43,870 bases of DNA. Source: Patescibacteria group bacterium. GTDB taxonomy: Bacteria; Patescibacteriota; Minisyncoccia; RBG-13-40-8-A. The DNA lies in contig JAHILA010000003.1 of assembly GCA_018897295.1 (NCBI GenBank), positions 1 to 43,870 on the forward strand, read 5' to 3'. The notes below the pieces were generated by a model, which was given only the letters and a program-made list of their open reading frames with translations, did no database searches and was not told the origin of the DNA. Shown piece by piece: positions 31,052 through 37,670 of this stretch (the stretch's first letter is position 1; each line of letters opens with the position of its first letter). Made by a program: the position numbers and the translations under genes.

Positions 31052-31735
31052 TTATTTCTTTAAGTATAGCACATTTTTAAATGTCAAGTAAATAAGCCCG
31101 CCTACTCCATGAAAAATTCTGTTAATTCTCTGTGGTTTAAGGATTAATCTCCACAGCCATTCCAGGCCGATTTTCTGAACAATTTTTGGGGCGCGCCTGA
31201 CGTGCCCGGAAATAAAATCAAATGCCCCACCGACTCCTATTGCCAATTTTACGCTTGGCATTTTGCTTAAATTTTCATAAATAAACTCCTCTTGCTTCGG
31301 GCTACCCAATCCTACAAGAAGAATATTCGGCTGAATTGAGTTTATTTTTTGGATTACATGATTATAATTTTGATATCCATTCTCAAAACCAACAATTTTC
31401 TCCCCTAATTTTTCTGTGGTTTTCGTAATTACATCTTGAGTTGCGCCAAAGAGGAAAATTCTTGGAAATTGGAAGTTTTTAATTATATTATGAATCAAGT
31501 CTACTCCATATATATTTGTATTTATTTTTTTACCTAAAATTTTAGCAGATAAATATAATCCCCTACTCTCGCATAAACAAAAATCAGCTGAATTTAAAAT
31601 CTCTCTGAATTTTTCGTCTTTTTGCGCCCTGACCACAAATTCCGAATACGGCAAAACCACAAATCCTTTTATTTGCTTAATTGCTTCATCCATTGTCAGG
31701 TTGTCGAATTTTATCCCGAACAAATCAATTTTCAT
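31052..31735 (-). CDS. WecG/TagA/CpsF family glycosyltransferase
   Basis: GT26 enzyme, in relatives adding ManNAc or ManNAcA to an undecaprenyl-linked acceptor. The 227 aa show FVVRAQKDEKFREILNSADFCLCESRGLYLSAKIL (T/N-x-D region), GVDLIHNII, RIFLFGATQD, PNILLVGLGSPKQEEFI and IGVGGAFDFISGHVRRAPKIVQKIGLEWLWRL, all family signatures. It belongs functionally with the polysaccharide genes downstream, though a terminator separates them. It overlaps thpR by 11 bp. Confidence 0.93.
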   Translation of the reverse strand: MKIDLFGIKFDNLTMDEAIKQIKGFVVLPYSEFVVRAQKDEKFREILNSADFCLCESRGLYLSAKILGKKINTNIYGVDLIHNIIKNFQFPRIFLFGATQDVITKTTEKLGEKIVGFENGYQNYNHVIQKINSIQPNILLVGLGSPKQEEFIYENLSKMPSVKLAIGVGGAFDFISGHVRRAPKIVQKIGLEWLWRLILKPQRINRIFHGVGGLIYLTFKNVLYLKK

Positions 31736-32282
31736 TTCCTTCTAAATTAATACTTTCCAGAATTGTGTATTCTGGGCCGGTTCTTTTTAAATTGCTCTGC
31801 ATTACTTCAATTGTCTCAACTGGAATTGAATATGCAAAATTATCATTAATCTCAGGTAGATCTCTAGCAATCTGATTTTTAAATCTCGCCAAAGTAATAT
31901 GGGGCTTAAAAACTCTAGTATTTGACCCATTTTCCAAATCATTTTGCAAATTCGCCAATTCCTGGCTTTCTTCTCCTTCAGCCCAGAACATTCTTGGTGT
32001 TGTGCCCGGAGGCCCAATGGTTATTCTTTTTAAATTAATAAAAAATGGCTGGTGTTTTTTTGCTACTTCTTTGGTCATTTTGCAAATTTCGTAAGTTTCA
32101 TCATCAGTAACATAGCCGATAAAAATAAGAGTGATATGAAGGTTTTCTTTTCTCACCCAGTTTATTTTATCCCCTGCCTTCGCTAAAGCTTCGGCGGGCA
32201 AGCATTTTCTCTGCCAATCTACCAATTTCTTTTTTATTCCGTCCGGCAAATTTATAGCAATAAATATTCTGCGTTTGTTCAT
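31725..32282 (-). CDS. thpR: RNA 2',3'-cyclic phosphodiesterase (2H family)
   Basis: The 185 aa contain RRIFIAINLPDGIKKKL at the N-terminus and two catalytic H-x-T-L motifs, HITLIFIG and HITLARFK. This is the hallmark of ThpR/LigT enzymes, which open 2',3'-cyclic phosphate RNA ends. The native-looking N-terminus shows that ATG 32282, inside palindrome copy 5, is the start. An in-frame insertion at 32176-32199 encodes CLPAEALAKAGD between the N-terminal helix and the first catalytic motif. Confidence 0.93.
   Translation of the reverse strand: MNKRRIFIAINLPDGIKKKLVDWQRKCLPAEALAKAGDKINWVRKENLHITLIFIGYVTDDETYEICKMTKEVAKKHQPFFINLKRITIGPPGTTPRMFWAEGEESQELANLQNDLENGSNTRVFKPHITLARFKNQIARDLPEINDNFAYSIPVETIEVMQSNLKRTGPEYTILESINLEGNEN
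32176..32199. repeat. In-frame insertion (LPAEALAKAG) in thpR
   Basis: A GC-rich segment with imperfect dyad symmetry around AAAGCTT, opening GCC and closing GGC. It encodes LPAEALAKAG on the - strand, where the family has a short loop. Symmetry is weaker than in the CCTGCC type. Confidence 0.6.
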
Positions 32283-32362
32283 ACCCCGTAGTAGATTCTC
32301 GACTAATTAAAATTATTTATTTGTGCTGCTCCGCAGCAGTCGAGAATTCACTACGGGGCATA
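32280..32362 (-). repeat. Start-codon palindrome, copy 5 (upstream of thpR)
   Basis: 83 bp, oriented with thpR on the - strand. The left TATG (32362-32359) opens MPRSEFSTAAEQHK. The right TATG (32283-32280) contains the thpR start. The arms read ATTCTCGACT and AGTCGAGAAT, a further covarying variant. The inner hairpin is GCTGCGGAGCAGC, as in copy 1. Confidence 0.92.
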
Positions 32363-32369
32363 CGCCTTT

Positions 32370-32375
32370 ATTATA
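32370..32375 (-). promoter_or_regulatory. Predicted -10 box (TATAAT) for thpR leader
   Basis: A perfect TATAAT on the - strand, exactly 7 nt (AAAGGCG) before the TATG that begins palindrome copy 5. The -35 is weak (TTCATT). Confidence 0.55.
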
Positions 32376-32393
32376 ACATTTTGAAGTGATAAA

Positions 32394-32645
32394 ATGAAAA
32401 ATATGTTAATTAAACCAATTCGGGGCATACATTCGGAAATACATGCTATTACCAAAGATATCAGTGAATATTGCAAAGAGCCGAAAAAGTTCGCGCTTTA
32501 TTTGGGAGTAATAAAAAGAATTGGCAAGAACAGGGCGTACCAAATACTTTCAGAGATAAAGCAGTCAAAAGACATAGAATCGCGGGCAAAACTCTTTATG
32601 TATCTATCTAAAAATAAAAATGATTCTAAAAATCCGAAAAAATAA
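32394..32645 (+). CDS. Hypothetical small helical protein upstream of def
   Basis: 83 aa, no assigned function. KFALYLGVIKRIGKNRAYQILSEIKQSKDIESRAKLFMYLSKNK suggests a compact all-helical, basic protein. I believe similar short ORFs occur in other CPR genomes, but this is from memory. The start could be ATG 32394 or 32403. It overlaps def by 26 bp, so translation of the two is likely coupled. Confidence 0.65.
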   Translation: MKNMLIKPIRGIHSEIHAITKDISEYCKEPKKFALYLGVIKRIGKNRAYQILSEIKQSKDIESRAKLFMYLSKNKNDSKNPKK

Positions 32646-33063
32646 AAATAATCCCATATTAAGAAAAAAAACAGAACCAGTTGCAGAAATAACCGGCGAG
32701 GTCTTAAATTTAATAAAAAATATGAGCAAAACAATGGCTGAAAACAAAGGGGTCGGATTATCAGCCAATCAAGTAGGAAAAAGCATTCGTTTGTTTGTAA
32801 TCAGTCCGGGGTTGTCTAAAAAGCAGGTATTTATAAATCCGGAAATAATCAAGCTGTCTAAGAAAACCGAAACAATAGAAGAGGGATGTTTGAGTTTGCC
32901 GGATGTTTTTGTTCCAATAGAAAGGGCAAAATCATTAAAAATAAAGGCCATTGATGAAAATGGTAAGGAATTTAAACTAAAAGCTAAAGATTTATTAGCG
33001 CGTGCAATCCAACACGAATTCGACCATTTAAACGGAATCCTAATTTGCGATAATGCCAAATAA
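32620..33063 (+). CDS. def: Peptide deformylase
   Basis: Removes the formyl group from nascent proteins. The 147 aa have all three motifs: GVGLSANQ (residues 44-51), EGCLS with metal ligand C89, and HEFDH (H131, E132, H135). Slightly shorter than E. coli Def, with a minimal C-terminus. It overlaps fmt by 11 bp. def-fmt is a common pair because the enzymes act on the same formyl-Met cycle. Confidence 0.96.
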   Translation: MILKIRKNKNNPILRKKTEPVAEITGEVLNLIKNMSKTMAENKGVGLSANQVGKSIRLFVISPGLSKKQVFINPEIIKLSKKTETIEEGCLSLPDVFVPIERAKSLKIKAIDENGKEFKLKAKDLLARAIQHEFDHLNGILICDNAK

Positions 33064-34027
33064 AATACGCACAATTTTGATGGGCACGCCGGAGTTTGCG
33101 GAGAACATTTTCTCTAAATTTTATATTGCCTTAAATAATCAATTTGAGATCATTTCCGTTATAACTGCCCCTGATAAGCCAGTTGGCAGAAAGCAGGTAC
33201 TTACTCTCTCCCCAGTCAAAAAATGGGCCCTGGAGGCCAATTTAAGCGTCCTGGAACCAGACAAGATTAGGAAGCCGGAATGGGTGGCTAAAATCAGGGA
33301 TTTAGCTCCAGAATTGGTCATTTTGTGTGCCTATGGCCAGATTATTCCGCAGGAGATTTTGGATATCCCGAAATACCATGCTCTTAATATCCATCCCTCG
33401 TTTTTGCCTAAATATCGCGGAGCATCCCCTATTCAGTCGGTTATCCTGAATGGTGAAACAGAAACCGGGGTTTGTTTAATGATTATGGACGCAGAAATGG
33501 ACCATGGACTAATAATAGAAAAATCCAAAATCCAAATTACAAATCCGAAAATCACCTACAAAGAATTATCAAAACAATTATCCGATGCAGGCGCAGAATT
33601 ATTAATTAAAACCTTGCCGGATTATATTGATGGCAAAATTCAACCACAGGAACAAGACCACGCGCAAGCAACTTTTTGCAAACTGATTAAAAAAGAAGAC
33701 GGGAAAATTGACTGGAATAAGTCGGCACAAGAAATTGAAAGGCAGATTCGGGCATTTCAAGAATGGCCCGAAAGTTATACGAGTTTTAATGATAAAAATT
33801 TAAAGATTATTGAAGCAGGAATAATGATAAACCCCCGCATACTTCAACAAGTTGAAGTGCGGGGCAAGGTCGGTGAAGTATTCCTTGATGACAATAAAAA
33901 TCTTTGTGTACAAACCGGCAACGGCATTTTAATTTTAAAAACCCTCCAACTTGAGGGTAAAAATTCAATGTCAGCTAAAGATTTCTTAAATGGTCATAAA
34001 GAAATTATCGGAACAGTACTAAAATAA
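33053..34027 (+). CDS. fmt: Methionyl-tRNA formyltransferase
   Basis: Formylates initiator Met-tRNA. The 324 aa start with IRTILMGTPEFAENIF. They contain HALNIHPSFLPKYRGASPIQSVILNGETETGVCLMIMDAEMDHG (catalytic Asn, His, Asp and the SLLPxxRGxxP folate-site loop) and a C-terminal OB-like domain. An in-frame palindrome at 33833-33864 encodes PRILQQVEVRG in the C-terminal domain. It is followed by a terminator. Confidence 0.96.
   Translation: MPNKIRTILMGTPEFAENIFSKFYIALNNQFEIISVITAPDKPVGRKQVLTLSPVKKWALEANLSVLEPDKIRKPEWVAKIRDLAPELVILCAYGQIIPQEILDIPKYHALNIHPSFLPKYRGASPIQSVILNGETETGVCLMIMDAEMDHGLIIEKSKIQITNPKITYKELSKQLSDAGAELLIKTLPDYIDGKIQPQEQDHAQATFCKLIKKEDGKIDWNKSAQEIERQIRAFQEWPESYTSFNDKNLKIIEAGIMINPRILQQVEVRGKVGEVFLDDNKNLCVQTGNGILILKTLQLEGKNSMSAKDFLNGHKEIIGTVLK
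33833..33864. repeat. In-frame palindromic insertion in fmt
   Basis: CCCCGC, AT, ACTTCAAC, AA, GTTGAAGT, GCGGGG: a 14-bp stem with a 2-nt bulge and 2-nt centre. It encodes NPRILQQVEVRGK, inserted in the C-terminal domain loop. Confidence 0.82.
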
Positions 34028-34075
34028 AATTATCCCTCATTTATTACGATAGTATAAAATGAAGGATAATTTTTT
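34028..34075 (+). terminator. Terminator after fmt
   Basis: AATTATCC-C-TCATTT pairs with AAATGA-A-GGATAATT, followed by TTTTT; it begins directly after the fmt stop. It also stands at the end of the convergent gene at 34082. Confidence 0.75.
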
Positions 34076-34081
34076 AACACA

Positions 34082-34657
34082 TTATTTTAAATCTTTTAAA
34101 TTGATGGTTTGCCTTAATTCAATCGGGGCATGCTTTCCATTATCGTGTTGTGGTTTTAAAAATATTGATACAAGCAACTCATCACTATCAGGCGCTCTGA
34201 ACACGGTCGCATTTATCACTCTATAGTAATACCATATATGATTTTCACCCGGAAATTTACTATCGCATTCAATATATTCCTTATCATATTCTGGATCATT
34301 AGAGTCTTCTTGTTTGTCTGGATCATTGTCAGATTCCCTATAATTACTTTTTGAGTACAACCACATTCCCTCCATTGGAATTTTTAACGTTTCGCCGTTT
34401 TTACTTTTTTCTGGAATTGGTATTAAAATATTTTCAGTTATTGCAATATTTTCTTTAGAATTTTCAGTTGCATCTGATGCAAACTTCTTCCATTCGATAA
34501 ATTCTCTTTCCACTTTTTCTATTCTGTTTTCAGTTAAATCATTATTAAAATGATGATCTTTCTCATTGTTACTCCATAGTTCTCCTTTTGACTCAAAAAA
34601 TCCTTTTTTTATTTTTTCTTTTTGTTCGGGTGTTGGTATATTTATTTTTTCCTTCAT
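34082..34657 (-). CDS. Hypothetical acidic soluble protein
   Basis: 191 aa, not recognised. It starts MKEKINIPTPEQKEKIKKGFFESKGELW. The middle has a strongly acidic linker (DNDPDKQEDSNDPEYDKEYIE), then IWYYYRVINATVFRAPDSDELLVSIFLKP, probably a beta-rich C-terminal domain. No membrane helix, no Cys cluster. It lies downstream of hypA on the same strand but 66 bp away, so a link to the hydrogenase is not shown. Confidence 0.6.
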   Translation of the reverse strand: MKEKINIPTPEQKEKIKKGFFESKGELWSNNEKDHHFNNDLTENRIEKVEREFIEWKKFASDATENSKENIAITENILIPIPEKSKNGETLKIPMEGMWLYSKSNYRESDNDPDKQEDSNDPEYDKEYIECDSKFPGENHIWYYYRVINATVFRAPDSDELLVSIFLKPQHDNGKHAPIELRQTINLKDLK

Positions 34658-34723
34658 AATTTTATTAATTAATGGTTATTATTAATATAATATGGACCTT
34701 TATTTATAATAATATACGAAAAT

Positions 34724-34978
34724 TTATTCTTCGTCAATAGAAACCAGTTTCCAGCTATCACCCTTTATTTGCTTGATTTGCAAATCTGCGTTTTCGGCAA
34801 TGGTGTTTTTTGAAAGAAGTTTAAAATTAAAAATCAGGTTTTCTGGAGAAATTACTTCACCATGCTCCAAAATCGAACCCAGTTCCAGTTCGATTTTTTT
34901 AATACTTTTAAAACCGTTCTTCTGCGCATATTCAAGAACGGTTTTTATTATTGTATCTGCTAAATGAAAATCATGCAT
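34724..34978 (-). CDS. hypA: HypA-like hydrogenase nickel-insertion protein without zinc finger
   Basis: The 84 aa begin MHDFHLADTIIKTVLEYAQKNG (His2 being the nickel ligand of HypA), with KIELELGSILEHGEVISPENLIFNFKLLS as the usual beta sheet. Classical HypA is about 113 aa with two CxxC pairs forming a zinc finger. Here there is no Cys at all and the protein ends soon after where the finger would start. Its position 1 bp after the large-subunit gene fits a maturation role. A divergent or shortened HypA is the best reading. Confidence 0.78.
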   Translation of the reverse strand: MHDFHLADTIIKTVLEYAQKNGFKSIKKIELELGSILEHGEVISPENLIFNFKLLSKNTIAENADLQIKQIKGDSWKLVSIDEE

Positions 34979-34979
34979 A

Positions 34980-36236
34980 TTAATGTACTGCGCACGTCAC
35001 GCATGGGTCGTAAGCGCGGATTAACATTTTGATTTTATCCTCTTTTTCTTTGATATTTAATTTATCAAACCCTCCAAGGTGTTCAATTTCTTCCAAGTCC
35101 GCTTCCAGATTTGCTAAATTCTGGGCAGTAGGCGTAATGATATTTACGTCCTCAATAATACCGTCTTTTACATTAGTTTTGTAGAACAATAATCCTCTCG
35201 GCGCTTCAATAACTCCAATCCCCTGACCTGTCCTATCTGGAACAACGCTCTCAGAAACTTCAATTTTTTGATTAACTAATTCACTCATAATTTTAATTGC
35301 TTCTTCCAAACAATGAATTAATTCCACTGCTTGCGCTAAAATATTGTAAAACGGATTATAACAAGGGAATTTTAGTTTGGATTCTTCTAATAATTCTTTT
35401 GCCTGGGAATTTAATTGTTCTCTATGATTGTTTAATCTCGCCAAAGCTCCGACCATGTAGGTCTGATTATTAAAATATGCTTTCTTTACAACATCGCTAT
35501 TATGCTGGACTTCTTTAATTAATCGATAAAATTCTTCCAATTCCATTATTTTTCCATCAACTTTGATTTTGCCGTCATAAATCGCATATTCATCAGGATG
35601 ATACAAAGAAACAAAAGTTGTTTTGCGCTGAAAATCCGGATATTTCAAACCAGCAAACAATTCTCCAAATTTGATTGCCAATTCGAGATTATTCTGGCAA
35701 TCGTTCAGAAGCTGTTTTAATTCATTTACATCTGGCGTTTTCCTGATTCCGCCGATGCACGGAGTTAAAGGATGAATTGACCTGCCGCCGATTATTTCAA
35801 CCAATCTGTTGCCAATGTCCCTTATTTTCACAGCATCATGAGTTTTTTCCGGATAAGCATTAATTAATTGCAAATCGCTTTTAAATCCAAAAAAATCCGA
35901 TAGGGAAAAGAAAAACAAATGCAAAGAGTGGCTGTTTATCAGTTGCCCGAGCATCATCAATTTTCTTAAAGACAGAGATGGCTCTTTAACCTCAATATGA
36001 TAGGCGTTTTCCAGTGCCTTGAAACCAGTTAAATTATGCACAACCGGGCATACTCCGCAGATTCTGGAAGCTATTTCCGGCAGTTCCTCGTCTTTCCTGT
36101 CTTTTATTATTCCTTCAAACAATCGCGCTCCTTCCTCGATTTTGATTTTTGCACTCTTAACATCACCCTGAACAATATTAGCAGTAAAACTCGCATGTCC
36201 TTCAATTTTTGCAATATGATCTATGCGTAATTTCAT
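34980..36236 (-). CDS. NiFe hydrogenase large subunit, group 3-like
   Basis: Catalytic subunit holding the NiFe(CN)2CO site. The 418 aa show the L1 motif RICGVCPVVH (C60, C63, H67), GGRSIHPLTPCIGGIRK and the L2 motif DPCVTCAVH at residues 410-418 (C412, C415). The reading frame stops directly after the final His. Most large subunits carry a C-terminal peptide that an endopeptidase removes; here there is none. Similarity in motif style is to cytosolic group 3 (3b/3c) enzymes. The gene lies 1 bp from the small subunit and hypA. No diaphorase genes are present. Confidence 0.9.
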   Translation of the reverse strand: MKLRIDHIAKIEGHASFTANIVQGDVKSAKIKIEEGARLFEGIIKDRKDEELPEIASRICGVCPVVHNLTGFKALENAYHIEVKEPSLSLRKLMMLGQLINSHSLHLFFFSLSDFFGFKSDLQLINAYPEKTHDAVKIRDIGNRLVEIIGGRSIHPLTPCIGGIRKTPDVNELKQLLNDCQNNLELAIKFGELFAGLKYPDFQRKTTFVSLYHPDEYAIYDGKIKVDGKIMELEEFYRLIKEVQHNSDVVKKAYFNNQTYMVGALARLNNHREQLNSQAKELLEESKLKFPCYNPFYNILAQAVELIHCLEEAIKIMSELVNQKIEVSESVVPDRTGQGIGVIEAPRGLLFYKTNVKDGIIEDVNIITPTAQNLANLEADLEEIEHLGGFDKLNIKEKEDKIKMLIRAYDPCVTCAVH

Positions 36237-36237
36237 G

Positions 36238-37017
36238 TTATTTTCCTGCCTGCCGGCAGGCAGGTATTAATTCATTTTTCTTACCAAATCTTTGTAAAAT
36301 CATTTCTATGTCTTTATCATTTAATCTGGCTTTTATTTTTAATGCTTTTTTCATTGCTTCTAAGTTGATGCCTTTTCTCGGGCCACGACAGCCGTCGCAT
36401 GGAAAATCACTTTTCGGGCAGGGCGCACCGCATCCAGCTAAGCTAATTGCGCCCAAACAAGGCTTTCCTATTAATAATAAGCATGTATTGTTTTTCCTGA
36501 TGCATTCCTCGCAAACCGGTTTTTGTTCGATTTTTGGCTTTTTGTTGTCAATGATTTTATTGATAATATCAAAGAATTCTTCTTTATTTATCGGACAGCC
36601 AGGAATTTCGTAATCAACTTTAATCATCTCTTTTACTGATTTGATATTTGGATTATCAATTCCCCTGATATTGGGATAAATTTGCCTGATGAGTTGATTT
36701 TTGTCTCCCCTGTAATCTTTTATTTCCTGAGGCCCTCCGAGCAAAGCGCATGCGCCAATAGCAATCACTATTTTGGATTTTTTTCTGATAATTTTTAACC
36801 GCCTTTCCTGCTCTTTGGTAATCGCTGTTCCTTCAACAACCGCAATGTCGTATTTATCAACATCAGGCAGTTCTTCTGCCAGACGGAAATCGCCGATATT
36901 TACTCTAGTTAAAAAGTCCAGAAACCTCTCTCCTAAATCGAAAATCGCCACCTGGCATCCTTCGCAGCAGGTTAAAGAAAGAATAGCAAGAACTGGTTTT
37001 TGTTTTATTTCCGGCAT
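36238..37017 (-). CDS. NiFe hydrogenase small subunit (HydD/MvhG-like)
   Basis: Electron-transfer subunit. The 259 aa have proximal-cluster ligands LTCCEGC (C18, C21), AIGACALLGG and IPGCPINK. A C-terminal set, CEECIRKNNTC and KPCLGAISLAGCGAPCPKSDFPCDGCRGP, fits two further FeS clusters, as in sulfhydrogenase delta and Mvh G subunits. No Tat signal, so it is cytoplasmic. The natural C-terminus is replaced by PACRQAGK, encoded by a perfect palindrome at 36245-36264. It has a predicted near-leaderless promoter at 37027. Confidence 0.9.
   Translation of the reverse strand: MPEIKQKPVLAILSLTCCEGCQVAIFDLGERFLDFLTRVNIGDFRLAEELPDVDKYDIAVVEGTAITKEQERRLKIIRKKSKIVIAIGACALLGGPQEIKDYRGDKNQLIRQIYPNIRGIDNPNIKSVKEMIKVDYEIPGCPINKEEFFDIINKIIDNKKPKIEQKPVCEECIRKNNTCLLLIGKPCLGAISLAGCGAPCPKSDFPCDGCRGPRKGINLEAMKKALKIKARLNDKDIEMILQRFGKKNELIPACRQAGK
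36245..36264. repeat. Perfect 20-bp palindrome at the 3' end of the hydrogenase small-subunit gene
   Basis: CCTGCCTGCC and GGCAGGCAGG, without loop. It encodes PACRQAG as the last residues before Lys and the stop codon, only 9 bp ahead of the large-subunit start. Confidence 0.85.
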
Positions 37018-37026
37018 AATAAATAT

Positions 37027-37032
37027 ATTATA
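37027..37032 (-). promoter_or_regulatory. Predicted -10 box of the hydrogenase operon
   Basis: TATAAT on the - strand, 9 nt before ATG 37017. The -35 is not obvious in the T-rich sequence upstream. The leader would be about 2-3 nt. Confidence 0.5.
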
Positions 37033-37050
37033 ACAAATAAAAATTAAAAT

Positions 37051-37076
37051 AAAAAAGGGCCGCGCCTACGGCCCTT
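37051..37076 (-). terminator. Terminator between the 122-aa gene and the hydrogenase genes
   Basis: On the - strand AAGGGCCG, TAGGCG, CGGCCCTT followed by TTTT. The stem begins at the stop codon of the 122-aa gene. It separates hypC and its partner from the hydrogenase structural genes. Confidence 0.8.
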
Positions 37077-37443
37077 ATAATTTCGGCGTCTTGTCCTTGA
37101 TTGTTTTTGCTTCTGCGCTGGTTATCGGACAAACAGGTTTTCCGCCATGAAAACAATATTGCTCACCTTGATAATTTTCCACAGAAACCATGCAATTTTC
37201 AGCTTCTTCTTTCTTAATAAAACCAAGTCCTATGTCATACCTTTGTTTGACAAGATTGTTGTGCACGGCAAACCAATACCGTTTCACTGTCTCTGTGCTT
37301 ATTTCAAAAAGACCTTGCTTCTTAGCAATTTCATTAAGCCAAAACCAAAACATGGTACCCTGTATATTGCTAAAATCTACTTCACAAGGGGCGCCAGCAG
37401 CGAATTTTTTAAGCAGATTGAGCGCTTTCTTGCTTATTTTCAT
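37075..37443 (-). CDS. Unknown protein coupled to HypC
   Basis: 122 aa, not recognised. KKALNLLKKFAAGAPCEVDF, then a Trp-rich middle (TMFWFWLNEIA, VKRYWFAVHNNLV) and a Cys/His-containing end (AENCMVSVENYQGEQYCFHGGKPVCPITS). YCFHGGKPVC could bind a metal. It overlaps hypC by 4 bp (ATGA) and is followed by a terminator, so it is in the hypC unit. A hydrogenase accessory role is suggested only by position. Confidence 0.7.
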   Translation of the reverse strand: MKISKKALNLLKKFAAGAPCEVDFSNIQGTMFWFWLNEIAKKQGLFEISTETVKRYWFAVHNNLVKQRYDIGLGFIKKEEAENCMVSVENYQGEQYCFHGGKPVCPITSAEAKTIKDKTPKL

Positions 37444-37664
37444 TTTTTCCCTCCTCTTAAAATTTTTTTGAAAAGAGCATTAATTTCTTTTGCTTGTTGA
37501 TTGGAAATTTTTTTAATAATAAAACCGTTACTTACTAAACAATAATCACCTTTTTTAATTCCGCTTACCAGACGAGTTCCCACTTCTTTTTTCTTTCCGC
37601 TCATTTCAACAACAGCTTTATCATTTTTAATCTTTAAAATTTTTGTCGGATTGCTTAAACACAT
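37440..37664 (-). CDS. hypC: Hydrogenase maturation chaperone HypC
   Basis: Carries the Fe(CN)2CO moiety with HypD and delivers it to the large subunit. The 74 aa begin MCLSNPTKIL (the essential Cys2 in the M-C-L/x motif), with KDYC-like GDYCLVSNGFIIKKI forming the OB-type barrel and a C-terminal helix. HypB, HypD, HypE and HypF are not in this window. It starts 6 bp after the stop of the 805-aa membrane protein. Confidence 0.9.
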   Translation of the reverse strand: MCLSNPTKILKIKNDKAVVEMSGKKKEVGTRLVSGIKKGDYCLVSNGFIIKKISNQQAKEINALFKKILRGGKK

Positions 37665-37670
37665 ACTTTA

